From contig NZ_AP024269.1 of assembly GCF_016629525.1 (NCBI RefSeq), positions 5,012,501 through 5,076,500 on the forward strand: 64,000 nt of DNA. Direction: 5' to 3'. The position numbers and the translations under genes are program-made. Position 1 is the first letter of the stretch; each line of letters opens with the position of its first letter. Positions 46,730-55,143 of the stretch are shown one piece after another. This DNA comes from Kaistia sp. 32K. Lineage in GTDB: Bacteria > Pseudomonadota > Alphaproteobacteria > Rhizobiales > Kaistiaceae. Below the pieces are notes generated by a model. It ran no database searches and was not told the DNA's origin. It saw only the letters and a program-made list of their open reading frames with translations.

Positions 46730-48160
46730 TCAGGCCGCCTCGTAGCCGAGGATGGCCTTGGTCTCGAGGAAATCCTCGAGGCCGTATTCCGCGTATTCGC
46801 GGCCATTGCCGGACTGCTTGTAGCCGCCGAACGGCACGCCGGAATCCCAGGCCGGATAGTTGATATGCACGGCGCCGGCGCGAAGCCGCGCCGCCGCCTT
46901 GCGCGCCTGATCGAGATCGGCCGACTGGACATAGGCGGCGAGGCCGTAGGGCGTGTCGTTCGCCATCCGGATCGCGTCCTCGACGCTGTCATAGGGCAGG
47001 ATCGACAGCACCGGCCCGAAGATCTCTTCGCGCGAAATGCGCATTTCCGGCGTGACGTCGGCGAAGACGGTCGGGCGGATGTAGTAGCCGCGGTTCAGAT
47101 CGGCCGGGCGGCCGGGGCCGCCGGCGACCAGCGTCGCGCCCTCGGCGATGCCGCTCTCGATCAGCGCCTGGATCTTGTCGTACTGGATCTGGCTGACGAC
47201 CGGGCCGAGCTTGGTGTCGGGGGCGTCCGCCGGGCCGACGACGAACTTTTCCGCCGCCTCGCGGGCGTAACCGATCACCTCGTCCTGGCGGTCGCGCGGC
47301 ACGAACATCCGCGTCGGCGCGTTGCAGGACTGGCCGCTATTGCCGAAGCAGTTGGCGACGCCCTTCGGCACGGCGACGGCGAAGTCGACGTCCGGGAACA
47401 GGATGTTGGCCGACTTGCCGCCGAGCTCCTGGGCGACGCGCTTGACCGTGTCGGCGGCCGACTTCGCCACCAGGATGCCGGCGCGGGTCGAGCCGGTGAA
47501 CGACATCATGTCGATGTCCGGATGGCTGGAGAGCGCCTCGCCGACGGTCGGGCCGTCGCCATTGACCAGGTTGAACACGCCGGCCGGCACGCCCGCCTCG
47601 TCGAGGATCTCGGCGAAGATGATGGCGTCGAGCGGCGCGATCTCGCTCGGCTTCAGGACCATGGTGCAGCCGGCGGCGAGCGCCGGGCCGACCTTGCAGG
47701 TGATCTGGTTCAGGGGCCAGTTCCACGGCGTGATCAGGCCGACGACGCCGATCGGCTCCTTGACGACCAGCGACGTGCCCTTGGCGTGGCGGAACGAGAA
47801 ACCCTCCAGCACCTCGACGATCTTTTCGAGATGCGCGAGGCCGATGCCGACCTGGCTGTCGAGCGCGAAGGGACGCGGCGCGCCCATCTCGCGCGAGACG
47901 GCCAGCGCAAGGTCGGGGCTCCGCTTCTTGTAGATCTCGACTACGCGGCGCAGCAGCTCGAGCCGCTCGGCCGGACTGGTGAAGCCGAAGGTCTCGAAGG
48001 CGCGGCGGGCGGCGGCGACCGCCTTGTCGACATCCGCCTTGGTGCCCAGCGAGATCTGCGCGAAGGCGTCCTCGGTCGACGGATCGATCACGTCGATGAC
48101 GTTCGGTACCTCGGGATCGACCCAGGCACCGTCGATATAGAACTGCAGATTGTGCGACAT
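46730..48160 (-). CDS. NAD(P)-dependent aldehyde dehydrogenase
   Basis: ALDH-superfamily enzyme oxidising an aldehyde to a carboxylate, 476 residues. Catalytic Cys is in NSGQSCNAPTRMF and the general base Glu in QELGGKSANI. The cofactor motif FTGSTRAGILVAKSAA and the N-oxyanion Asn in TPWNWPLNQI are intact. The ATG at 48160 has GGAGG six bases upstream; the in-frame ATG at 48166 abuts that site and is rejected. The substrate is not evident. It is similar to generic or betaine-aldehyde type enzymes. It faces the Aap permease genes across a shared terminator. Confidence 0.93.
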   Translation of the reverse strand: MSHNLQFYIDGAWVDPEVPNVIDVIDPSTEDAFAQISLGTKADVDKAVAAARRAFETFGFTSPAERLELLRRVVEIYKKRSPDLALAVSREMGAPRPFALDSQVGIGLAHLEKIVEVLEGFSFRHAKGTSLVVKEPIGVVGLITPWNWPLNQITCKVGPALAAGCTMVLKPSEIAPLDAIIFAEILDEAGVPAGVFNLVNGDGPTVGEALSSHPDIDMMSFTGSTRAGILVAKSAADTVKRVAQELGGKSANILFPDVDFAVAVPKGVANCFGNSGQSCNAPTRMFVPRDRQDEVIGYAREAAEKFVVGPADAPDTKLGPVVSQIQYDKIQALIESGIAEGATLVAGGPGRPADLNRGYYIRPTVFADVTPEMRISREEIFGPVLSILPYDSVEDAIRMANDTPYGLAAYVQSADLDQARKAAARLRAGAVHINYPAWDSGVPFGGYKQSGNGREYAEYGLEDFLETKAILGYEAA

Positions 48161-48338
48161 GATCATCCTCCGTCTGGCGAGCAGCCTCTAGATTGACCCG
48201 AGCGGGCGGCGATGTTCAACCATCAAGTACGGCGCCCCGATCAATTGGGCAGCCTTCTTTTCTCCGCTTTCGCCGTCACAATGACCGCGTCGGCGACGTC
48301 TCCATGGTGGAGCGCGAAAGCCGGCGCACGGGCTCATC

Positions 48339-48953
48339 ATGACGACATCGGTGACGCGGCTCTCCCGACCGACGACGCTGTCTTTCGAGGACAGGCTGGC
48401 GGTGGCGACCGAACTGGCCATCCGCATGGCAGAAGCCGGGCTGATCCGCCCGGATCGCTTCCAGGTCGCGCCGCACGACATCGCCACCTATGGCGCCATC
48501 ACCAAGGACGGCGAGGAACTCGGCCGCGACCTCGCGCGCTACGAGGCCTGGCGAGCCGGCGAGGCGGTCTGCGCGGCGCTCGACGATTACGGCCGCATGC
48601 TGGCCGAGCGGCTCGACGCGCTGCAGGTTCGCTGGGCGATCGACAACGATATCCGGCCGCGCTTCCAGATCGGCGATCGCGTCGTCTGGCCGAAGGTCGC
48701 GGGCGAGGACAATGTCGGCACCGTCACCGGCATCGAGCCCGGCGCGCGCTACAGCATCCTGCACGACCGCGCCGCCGCCAGCGGCTCGACGCTACGCCAT
48801 CTCGTCGATTTCGAGGCCTGTCGCGCCGAGGGCGAGCCGGCGCCGCCGCGCCGCGTCCTCACCTTGCCGCGCAAGATCGGCGCGGCCCTCTCTGCCTGGC
48901 TGTCGATCGAGGCGATGGATTTCGCCATGCGGACGAGCATCATGCTGCCCTGA
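48339..48953 (+). CDS. Hypothetical protein
   Basis: A 204-residue cytosolic-looking protein that I do not recognise. It has a helical N-terminal half (SFEDRLAVATELAIRMAEAG, then RYEAWRAGEAVCAALDDYG), a short beta-rich middle (FQIGDRVVWPKVAGEDNVGT, reminiscent of a small SH3-like/KOW barrel), and a C-terminal PPRRVLTLPRKIGAALSAWL. No membrane segment, signal or catalytic motif is visible. The ATG is preceded by GCTCATC only, a poor site. It is divergent from the aldehyde dehydrogenase. Confidence 0.55.
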   Translation: MTTSVTRLSRPTTLSFEDRLAVATELAIRMAEAGLIRPDRFQVAPHDIATYGAITKDGEELGRDLARYEAWRAGEAVCAALDDYGRMLAERLDALQVRWAIDNDIRPRFQIGDRVVWPKVAGEDNVGTVTGIEPGARYSILHDRAAASGSTLRHLVDFEACRAEGEPAPPRRVLTLPRKIGAALSAWLSIEAMDFAMRTSIMLP

Positions 48954-49043
48954 GGCGGGCAGCCGCTGGCGCCTGCCATGCCTGCCGCGCCCCCTTCGGA
49001 ATTCAGTCAATTCGGCACAACGATAATATTGCCGCAGGATCGA

Positions 49044-49100
49044 TTGCAGGCCTGCAACCGTTGGATGGTGCAGGGGGCGTTGTCATGCCCTTGTCATGCC
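49044..49100. promoter_or_regulatory. Palindrome and direct repeat in the gap before the amide hydrolase
   Basis: The gap 48954-49349 has no convincing gene. It holds a perfect 14-base palindrome TTGCAGGCCTGCAA (49044-49057) and a direct repeat of TTGTCATGCC (49080-49089 and 49091-49100, period 11). Either could be a regulator-binding site for the downstream Ntn hydrolase gene. No promoter hexamers stand out. Confidence 0.4.
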
Positions 49101-49349
49101 GGGGATTTGGCCGACTGGCTTGTCTCCCGGGAAACGTCGAGTTCGCGCAAAAGCTGTGGCAACCACCCTTTTCGCATCGCCAGAAGTATGCCATGAGGTC
49201 AAACGGATGGACGCGACTGGGGGCGTCGCCGTCGGTCGCAGGTCGGGCTTGAGCCGCGGCCCGGCGGTGCGACGTGGCGGATGCAGAGCCCGTTCGTTGC
49301 CAGCCGCACCGACGAGTTGCAGCCCATCATACCCTCCGAGGAAAGCCCC

Positions 49350-50456
49350 ATGTGCACCGCGCTCATCTATCAGGACGCCAACGGAAATCCCTATCTCGGC
49401 CGAACGCTGGAGCTGACGCTCGATCTTCCGTATCAGGTCGTCTACCTCCCCGCCGGCTTCTCCGCGCGGTCCGAGATCGAGGGACATCCGGCGGTTGAGT
49501 ACAAGACCGCGCATGATTTTCTGTCGATCACGATGCCGGTGCGCCAGCCGACCGCGGAAGCGCCGATTGAGATCGGCGACCTGAAGGTGGTCGATGGCCT
49601 CAACGACAAGGGCCTGACCTTCAGCCTGCTCTCCTATCCCGCCGCCTCCGGCCACCAGTCCCTGGAAGCGACGCGCGCCGTGCTGTCGGCGTCCGATCTC
49701 GGCTCCTGGGTTCTCGGCTCGTTCGCCACCGCCGCCGAGGTCAAGGCGGCGCTGGCCGATCAGTCGGTGAGCGTCGTGCCGCTCCCCTTGCTCGGTGGCG
49801 TCGAATCGCCGTTCCACTACGTCGTCAACGATGCCACAGGCGGCTCGATCGTCATCGAGTTCAACCGCGGCGTCATGTCGGTCTATGACAATCCCGTCCG
49901 CGTCATGACCAACGGGCCCGAGTTCCCGTGGCATCTGACCAATCTCTCGAACTACACCTTCCTGTCCAATGTCGACAAATCGGTCGGCACCTTCGGCGCG
50001 CTCAAGGTCGCGCAGCCGGATGCCGGCATCGCCACCGCCGGCCTGCCGTCGTCCAGCACCTCGGTCGGCCGTTTCGTCCGCGCCGTCTACTATGCGAACT
50101 ATGCCGAGAAGGCGACGACGCCGGACCGCGCGCTGCTGACGCTCGCCCATGTCATGAACAATTTCGACCGGCCGCGCGACATCACCGTCGACTACCCGGA
50201 AGATGGCAGCGCAGGCATGGAGGTCGCGGGCCTCACCGACCCCAATGCGAAGGACTATGTGACCGAGTACACCAGCTGGACCAGCCTCGTCGATTTGAAG
50301 CGGGGCCAGTATCTGATCCGCAGCTATGACGATTTGAACTTCATTCGCCTCGACCTGACGACGCTCGCCGGTGTCGGGCCCAAGGTTCTGCCGCTCGCCA
50401 AGCTGAGCGGCGGCGCGCAGGACGCGACGGACCTGCTGAAGGGCGTCGCCGCCTGA
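49350..50456 (+). CDS. Linear amide C-N hydrolase (choloylglycine hydrolase/penicillin V acylase family)
   Basis: Ntn hydrolase, 368 residues. The start MCTALIYQDANGNPYLGRTLEL places Cys at position 2, which becomes the N-terminal nucleophile after Met removal. This fixes the ATG at 49350 (GAGGA upstream). The family also shows GLNDKGLTFSLL (about 85-96), VVNDATGGSIVIEFNRG and NYTFLSNVDKS. There is no signal peptide, so it is probably cytosolic. Substrates include bile-acid conjugates, penicillin V and N-acyl homoserine lactones. In a non-gut bacterium, quorum signals or other N-acyl amides are likelier, but this is inference. Confidence 0.88.
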   Translation: MCTALIYQDANGNPYLGRTLELTLDLPYQVVYLPAGFSARSEIEGHPAVEYKTAHDFLSITMPVRQPTAEAPIEIGDLKVVDGLNDKGLTFSLLSYPAASGHQSLEATRAVLSASDLGSWVLGSFATAAEVKAALADQSVSVVPLPLLGGVESPFHYVVNDATGGSIVIEFNRGVMSVYDNPVRVMTNGPEFPWHLTNLSNYTFLSNVDKSVGTFGALKVAQPDAGIATAGLPSSSTSVGRFVRAVYYANYAEKATTPDRALLTLAHVMNNFDRPRDITVDYPEDGSAGMEVAGLTDPNAKDYVTEYTSWTSLVDLKRGQYLIRSYDDLNFIRLDLTTLAGVGPKVLPLAKLSGGAQDATDLLKGVAA

Positions 50457-50603
50457 TCGAGGCCGGATGCGTCGTCTCTTCGCGGCGCTTTCCCGACAGA
50501 AGCGGCCGGTTCGCGCTTTGGCGCGTCCGGCCGTCCCGCACGGCCAGCGGAGCCCTTCTCCCGTGAGACCATTCGTCGATCCGGCCCGCGGCGAAGGCCC
50601 GGC

Positions 50604-51467
50604 ATGAAGCTCGCGCCGGACCTTCACCACGCGCTCCGCATGAAGATCGCGGGGCCGTGGCCGTTCATCACCTTCCGTAGCTATTCCCTCGCCGGGCGGC
50701 ATTTCACCTGGCTGTCGCGCCAGCACCGCAAGGGGCTCGCCCGCGAGGCGCGCGGGCTCGAGCACGCCGCCGTGCCGTTCTGGCAGACGGAGGCCTACAA
50801 CTGGTACACCGGCGCGTTCTTCGCGGTCGGATCGTTCCTGTTCATGCTGGGAAGCTTCCTGTCGATCCTGCCGGCCGAGATCGCCTCGGCCTCGACGCGG
50901 ACGATCAACATCGTCTTCTTCCTGGGCTCGGTCCCCTTCACCATCGCCGGCTATCTGCAGCACTTCCAGACCGCGAATGCCGCGCCCTTCAGCGTCGATC
51001 CCACCGCCGCCACGCCCCCGGCGCGGGTATCGCTGATCGGCTGGCGGCCCGGCAGCGTCGACTGGCTGAGCAGCTTCTCGCAGTTCGTCGGCACGGTGGC
51101 GTTCAACTTCAACACGTTCGACGCGCTGGTCGCCTCGCCCGACTGGGTCCGGCAGGATTTCGAGATCTGGGTGCCTGGCATGATCGGTTCGATCCTGTTC
51201 CTCGTCTCCGGCTATCTCGCCTTCATCGAGACGAGCAGCGGCTACTGGAGCTGGAAGCCCAGGGAGCTCGCCTGGCAGATCGTCTTCGTCAATCTGCTCG
51301 GCTGCGTCGCCTTCATGATCGCCTCGACGCTCGCCTTCGTGCCGGCCGGCGGCGAGGCGTGGTGGATCCCCGATCTCGCCAATATCGGCCTGCTCCTCGG
51401 CGGCCTCGGCTTCCTGATCGGCGCGCTCCTGATGACGCGCGAAAGCGCCTCGGCGGCGCCAGGGTAG
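50604..51467 (+). CDS. Multi-pass membrane protein of unknown function
   Basis: A 287-residue protein with about five hydrophobic segments, at roughly 72-90 (FFAVGSFLFMLGSFLSILP), 103-117, 193-213 (GSILFLVSGYLAFIET), 225-243 (IVFVNLLGCVAFMIASTLAF) and 253-273. The first pair recalls the YrhK-type fold, with WYTGAFFAVGSFLFMLGS, but this is not certain. The N-terminus is basic and cytosolic-looking (HFTWLSRQHRKGLAREAR). It starts with a good ATG but no strong ribosome-binding site. It is monocistronic, between the amide hydrolase and a convergent gene. Confidence 0.65.
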   Translation: MKLAPDLHHALRMKIAGPWPFITFRSYSLAGRHFTWLSRQHRKGLAREARGLEHAAVPFWQTEAYNWYTGAFFAVGSFLFMLGSFLSILPAEIASASTRTINIVFFLGSVPFTIAGYLQHFQTANAAPFSVDPTAATPPARVSLIGWRPGSVDWLSSFSQFVGTVAFNFNTFDALVASPDWVRQDFEIWVPGMIGSILFLVSGYLAFIETSSGYWSWKPRELAWQIVFVNLLGCVAFMIASTLAFVPAGGEAWWIPDLANIGLLLGGLGFLIGALLMTRESASAAPG

Positions 51468-51549
51468 GCGATGCCTCCCCACGGAGATGCGTGTCGCCGG
51501 GAGCCGCTGCTAGCCTGCAGGATCTCGCTACAGGCTAGCCACTTCCATG

Positions 51550-52263
51550 TCAGTGGGTCGGCTTCGCGAGGATATGCGGGTTCAGGCTGTAGGTCCCGGT
51601 CGCTTCGCCCTCGGCCAGAATGTGACCGAGCATCGCTTTCTCCGCGGCCGGGCCATCGAACGCCCCCGTCAGGCCGAGCGACGGCGTATCCAGGGCGAAC
51701 ACCCGCACGACGTAGCGATGCACGCGCTCGTCATTGACGGGCGGGCACGGCCCGTCATAGCCGCCATAGGTGCCGGCCATCTCGGCGCTGGCAGCGAAGA
51801 AACTCGTATAGGTATTCGCGCCCCGACGACCGTGTCCGGTCTCTCCGACGGGTTTGCCATGCGGGATCAGGCCATCACTGTCGATTCCGGCCGGGAAAGA
51901 GCTTGTCGCCGGCGGAATATCGGTGAGCACCCAATGGTAGATGGTCTGACGGGGTGCATCGACGGCGATGACCGTTCCGGGCTTGTTGATCTGGCTCAGA
52001 TCCTGGGGAACGTCGGGATCTGTCATCAGCAGCGCGTAGCTCTGCGTTCCCGCCGGGCCCGGCGACCAGGTGACCGACGGGCTGACATTCTTCGCCGTGC
52101 TTCGGTCCGGCGTGCAGAAGGCAGCCTGATCCGGAAAGCGCCCCTGCGCGTCCAGCCCGCCGATCTCGACCTTCAAGGGCTGATTGCTGGCGTGCGCCGC
52201 CGGCGCGAGCATCATGCCGGCCAGGATGGCCGCGGCGGTCAGATTTCGTTTGCGTATCGTCAT
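51550..52263 (-). CDS. YbhB/YbcL-family Raf-kinase-inhibitor-like protein, secreted
   Basis: PEBP-fold protein of 237 residues with an N-terminal signal peptide (LTAAAILAGMMLAPAAHA, cleaved before SNQ). The family motifs are SPSVTWSPGPAGTQSYALLMTDPDVP (in part), the ligand-pocket HWVLTDIPP, and GGYDGPCPPVNDERVHRYVVRVFALD near the C-terminus. The bacterial role is unclear; binding of anionic ligands is a family trait. It is 92 bases downstream of an AraC regulator on the same strand, which may control it. Confidence 0.9.
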   Translation of the reverse strand: MTIRKRNLTAAAILAGMMLAPAAHASNQPLKVEIGGLDAQGRFPDQAAFCTPDRSTAKNVSPSVTWSPGPAGTQSYALLMTDPDVPQDLSQINKPGTVIAVDAPRQTIYHWVLTDIPPATSSFPAGIDSDGLIPHGKPVGETGHGRRGANTYTSFFAASAEMAGTYGGYDGPCPPVNDERVHRYVVRVFALDTPSLGLTGAFDGPAAEKAMLGHILAEGEATGTYSLNPHILAKPTH

Positions 52264-52355
52264 GTCTCGATCCTCGTCCTTGGAACTGGCGGGGACCGTA
52301 GTGGATGCGTGAAGTCGTCATGGGCCGGTTCCGATCAGAACCGCGCCCGAAGCGA

Positions 52356-53258
52356 TCAGGCGGCCTGCGCGTGCTTGCGATGCCGCACGGACGAAGGCGA
52401 CGTGCCGAAGCTTTCCTGGAAGTGCCGCGAGAAGTGCGAACGGGAGCGATAGCCCGTCGCCGCCAGAGCATCCGCCACATCGGCGTCGCGGTCGGCCAGG
52501 ATGACATAGGCCGCCCGCATGCGTTCCGTGCGGAGGAGCATCTGAAGCGATTGCGCTTCCGCGCGAAGCCGGCGGCGCAGGGTGGCTTCCGACATCGACA
52601 GCTCGGCGGCGACGCTCGCGGCGGTCCAGGGCAAATGAAGACGGTGGCGGACGAGCCGGCGAACCGCCTCGACCACGGATCCATCGACATATTTCGGCAC
52701 GAGCGGCAGGATGCCCTGCTCGGCGAGGATCAAGAGAATTTCCAGGATCCGATGATCCGTCACGCGCCGCGACGCCGCTATGCGACGGGACAGGGCTTCC
52801 GCGCAGTGAACGATGGCCGAGCAGAGATCGGCGCTGATGACAGGCTTGCCGGCTCGCTCTTCCTGGCCGATGAACTGCGGCCAGAGCCGGGCCGCCTCGA
52901 TCACCAGCTCGCGCGGGAAGCTGATGAACAAGGCGCGATAGAAGCCGGTCTCGGAATCCGGGTCGTTGACGACATCGACACGCGCGCCCGCCGGCAGCAC
53001 GAAGGCGTCGCCCGCCGCATAGTGGCGATGGTCGACGCCCTCGATGATTTCCTTGCGCCCTTCGATGACGATGATGAGGCCGGCGGTCTGCGTCACGAGC
53101 TGGGCGATCGTTTCCCGGCTTCTTGTGACGAAGGCCGACAGGATGGGCGGCTCGCCGTTCTCCACCACGCTCCGCGTGTCGTGCATGGCCAGAGGGCGCA
53201 GCGCGCTTGCGATATTCGGACCCTGGCCGGCGCCTTCCGGCTTGCTGGATCTGCTCAT
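52356..53258 (-). CDS. AraC-family transcriptional regulator
   Basis: A 300-residue regulator. The N-terminal two-thirds are a cupin-like ligand domain (HRHYAAGDAFVLPAGARVDVV). The C-terminal AraC HTH has the first helix-turn-helix in WTAASVAAELSMSEATLRRRL and the second in DVADALAATGYRSRSHFSRHF with a typical YRSRSHFSRHFQESFG. The ligand is unknown. It precedes the Raf-inhibitor-like gene on the same strand and lies near the start of the catabolic island. A long inverted repeat 120 bases upstream (53379-53406) could be a regulatory site for this gene or for the cupin operon. Confidence 0.9.
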   Translation of the reverse strand: MSRSSKPEGAGQGPNIASALRPLAMHDTRSVVENGEPPILSAFVTRSRETIAQLVTQTAGLIIVIEGRKEIIEGVDHRHYAAGDAFVLPAGARVDVVNDPDSETGFYRALFISFPRELVIEAARLWPQFIGQEERAGKPVISADLCSAIVHCAEALSRRIAASRRVTDHRILEILLILAEQGILPLVPKYVDGSVVEAVRRLVRHRLHLPWTAASVAAELSMSEATLRRRLRAEAQSLQMLLRTERMRAAYVILADRDADVADALAATGYRSRSHFSRHFQESFGTSPSSVRHRKHAQAA

Positions 53259-53378
53259 TCGATCATCACCGTGTCTTCACAGGTCGTCGCCCGAAATGGC
53301 GTCGGCATCGTTTTATCACCGCTTGCCGCGGAAGCCGCCAGCCGAGTGGGGATCCCTCCGCAGACCTATTGATCCAAC

Positions 53379-53406
53379 ATATCTTTCAGTATATCACGAA
53401 AGATAT
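53379..53406. promoter_or_regulatory. Inverted repeat, candidate operator in the AraC-cupin gap
   Basis: The divergent gap 53259-53751 has no gene. It has perfect 9-bp arms ATATCTTTC (53379-53387) and GAAAGATAT (53398-53406) with a 10-base spacer that itself contains TATATCAC. ATATC/GATAT half sites recur in the other gaps of this island, which suggests one regulator, most likely the GntR protein at 63089-63817. The alternative is the AraC protein. Confidence 0.5.
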
Positions 53407-53751
53407 CATGCGTAACCGTGTCCTCCATTCCCCTTGCCGCCGCCCCGCTCCGGAAGAGCCGAACCCGGGTCGCGGCGGCATGGCTGCCGCGCGCATGCCC
53501 CGCCGCTCGGGCGAGGGTGGCGGGCGCGCCGGCATGGAAGATGCACGCCTCGCCGCCAGACGAGGTCAGTCGGAGAAGCTCGGCGGGCGGATGAAAGTCG
53601 CCGGGCCGCCGCGCGGCCGTCTCGAATGGAGGCGCGAGGCCGGCTCAGGCCGTGAAGGCCCCGTCACGGCGATCGGCCGGGAGATATCGAAGCCGTCTTT
53701 CCGGACCGCTTCCAGGCAGTATTTTCGCTTTAATCAACCGTGGAGACTACA

Positions 53752-54138
53752 GTGACCCAAGAATTCGTTCCCAGCGAAGGCAAGATCCGTTGGTCGCGGC
53801 AGGAAGATGTCAAGCTTACCTGGATCCATCCGGAGCAGGAATTCTCGCACCGGTTGATCACCAAGAAGCTGCACGGCTCTTCCATCTCCTTCCACATCAC
53901 GACCTACATGCCGCATTTCGACGTGATGGTCGAAGGTGACGGCGAGCACGAAGTGATCCTCTATTGCATGCATGGCTGGTCGCGTCAGATCATCGAGGAG
54001 ACCGGCGAGGAGCGCATCTTCAAGCCCGGCGACGCCATGTATCTGCCGAAGAACTACCGCTACCGCCACATCATCGGCGAGGCCGGCCTTGTCATCGCCG
54101 TCGCCTCCAATCCGTCGAAGGAAGCCGGCGACATGTAG
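53752..54138 (+). CDS. Cupin-domain protein
   Basis: A single-domain cupin of 128 residues. It has the two conserved histidine-bearing segments in weak form: HFDVMVEGDGEHEVILYCMHG and FKPGDAMYLPKNYRYRHIIGEAG. The second has the usual G-D-x3-P-x-N-x-R-H arrangement, so a metal site is plausible. Members range from isomerases to dioxygenases and ligand sensors, so the role is open. The start is GTG at 53752, with GGAG six bases upstream; a GTG four codons earlier is less well placed. It is the first gene of the plus-strand island operon. Confidence 0.8.
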   Translation: MTQEFVPSEGKIRWSRQEDVKLTWIHPEQEFSHRLITKKLHGSSISFHITTYMPHFDVMVEGDGEHEVILYCMHGWSRQIIEETGEERIFKPGDAMYLPKNYRYRHIIGEAGLVIAVASNPSKEAGDM

Positions 54139-54145
54139 TTGTGAC

Positions 54146-54180
54146 GCCCGGCGCCTTTGGGTGCCGGGCTCCCTTTCTTG
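54146..54180 (+). terminator. Terminator-like hairpin between the cupin and creatininase-family genes
   Basis: Arms GCCCGGCGCC (54146-54155) and GGTGCCGGGC (54160-54169) with one G-U pair and a TTTG loop, followed by TCCCTTTCTTG. It lies eight bases after the cupin stop codon and just before the next gene's ribosome-binding site. Partial termination would give excess cupin over the downstream enzymes. Confidence 0.65.
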
Positions 54181-54197
54181 TGAGAGAGCGTCGACCA

Positions 54198-55052
54198 ATG
54201 AGAAGCCTTCTTTGGGAAGATCTTACGCGGACCGAGATTACCGAGCTTCGTGACCGCAATGCCCTGGTGATCATCCCCACGGGCGCCACGGAACAGCACG
54301 GCGATTTCCTCAGCACCGATACGGACATCGTGCTGTCGTCCGAGGTCGCGGCGCGCGCCGCCGCGCGCGTCACGGCCTTTCCCGTCGTCGTGGCGCCGCG
54401 TCTGCCGTTCGGGTTTTCTCCCCATCACCTGTCCTGGCCGGGCACGATCAGCCTTCGGCTCGAGACGTTCCTTTCCGTCCTGACCGACATGGTGCGCTCG
54501 ATCCTCGACGCCGGCTTCACGCGCGTCCTGTTCGTGAACGGCCATGGCGGCAACGAGGCGCCGCTCCGGGCGCTCTGCGGCCAGCTGGTCACGGATGGCT
54601 ATGCGGTCGGCATGACCAACTATTTCACGCCGTCGGAATCGGCCTGGATCCCGATGCTGAAGGGCGAGCTCAAGCGCGGCGGCCACGCCTGCGAGCAGGA
54701 GACCGCGCTCATGCTCGCGCTGCACGATGAAGAGCCGGCGGAGCAGCAGCGCATCCTGGAGCTGATCCAGGGGCTCGAGCCGCGCACGATGCAGCCCTGG
54801 ATGGCGCCCGGCTCCGCGCTTGATCCGATCACCGAGGCCGGAGCGGGCTGGCCGCCGATTTTCCACGCCGACGATTGCGGCTATTTCGGCGATCCCGCCA
54901 AGGCCGACATCGAGAACGGCGAGCGCATCCTCGAAGCAACCGTGGAGCGGCTTGCCCGCTTCTTCACCGAATATGGCCAGGCGACGCTGCGCCTCGGCGT
55001 CGCCCGGGAGAAGGCCAAGCCCGGCTTCGCCCGGCCGCTCGGCAAGCTTTGA
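54198..55052 (+). CDS. Creatininase-family amidohydrolase
   Basis: A 284-residue metal-dependent amidohydrolase of the creatininase/MftE class. Metal-ligand motifs are GATEQHGDFLSTDTD (Glu32, His34, Asp41/43), NGHGGNE (His116) and HACEQETALML (Glu). All expected ligands appear intact, so hydrolysis is likely. Family substrates include creatinine, cyclic amides and N-formyl or peptide amides. It starts 59 bases after the cupin stop codon. The neighbouring lyase, flavoenzyme and SDR suggest it opens or deamidates a ring in a catabolic route, but the substrate is unknown. Confidence 0.88.
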   Translation: MRSLLWEDLTRTEITELRDRNALVIIPTGATEQHGDFLSTDTDIVLSSEVAARAAARVTAFPVVVAPRLPFGFSPHHLSWPGTISLRLETFLSVLTDMVRSILDAGFTRVLFVNGHGGNEAPLRALCGQLVTDGYAVGMTNYFTPSESAWIPMLKGELKRGGHACEQETALMLALHDEEPAEQQRILELIQGLEPRTMQPWMAPGSALDPITEAGAGWPPIFHADDCGYFGDPAKADIENGERILEATVERLARFFTEYGQATLRLGVAREKAKPGFARPLGKL

Positions 55053-55143
55053 TTGAACGATACCGGGCAGGCGATCGAAGCCTTGTCTCGATCGCGGCGC
55101 CGCCGAGCTCGGCCGCCCGGCATGCATTTGGAGAGGACAGAGG

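Noticed and set aside
49083..51482. A 799-codon minus-strand open frame
   Set aside because: Shadow of the amide hydrolase and membrane protein genes; no domain recognised.
53207..53755. A 182-codon plus-strand frame before the cupin gene
   Set aside because: It begins inside the AraC gene, is Arg/Gly/Pro-rich and overlaps the cupin start; no protein features are visible.
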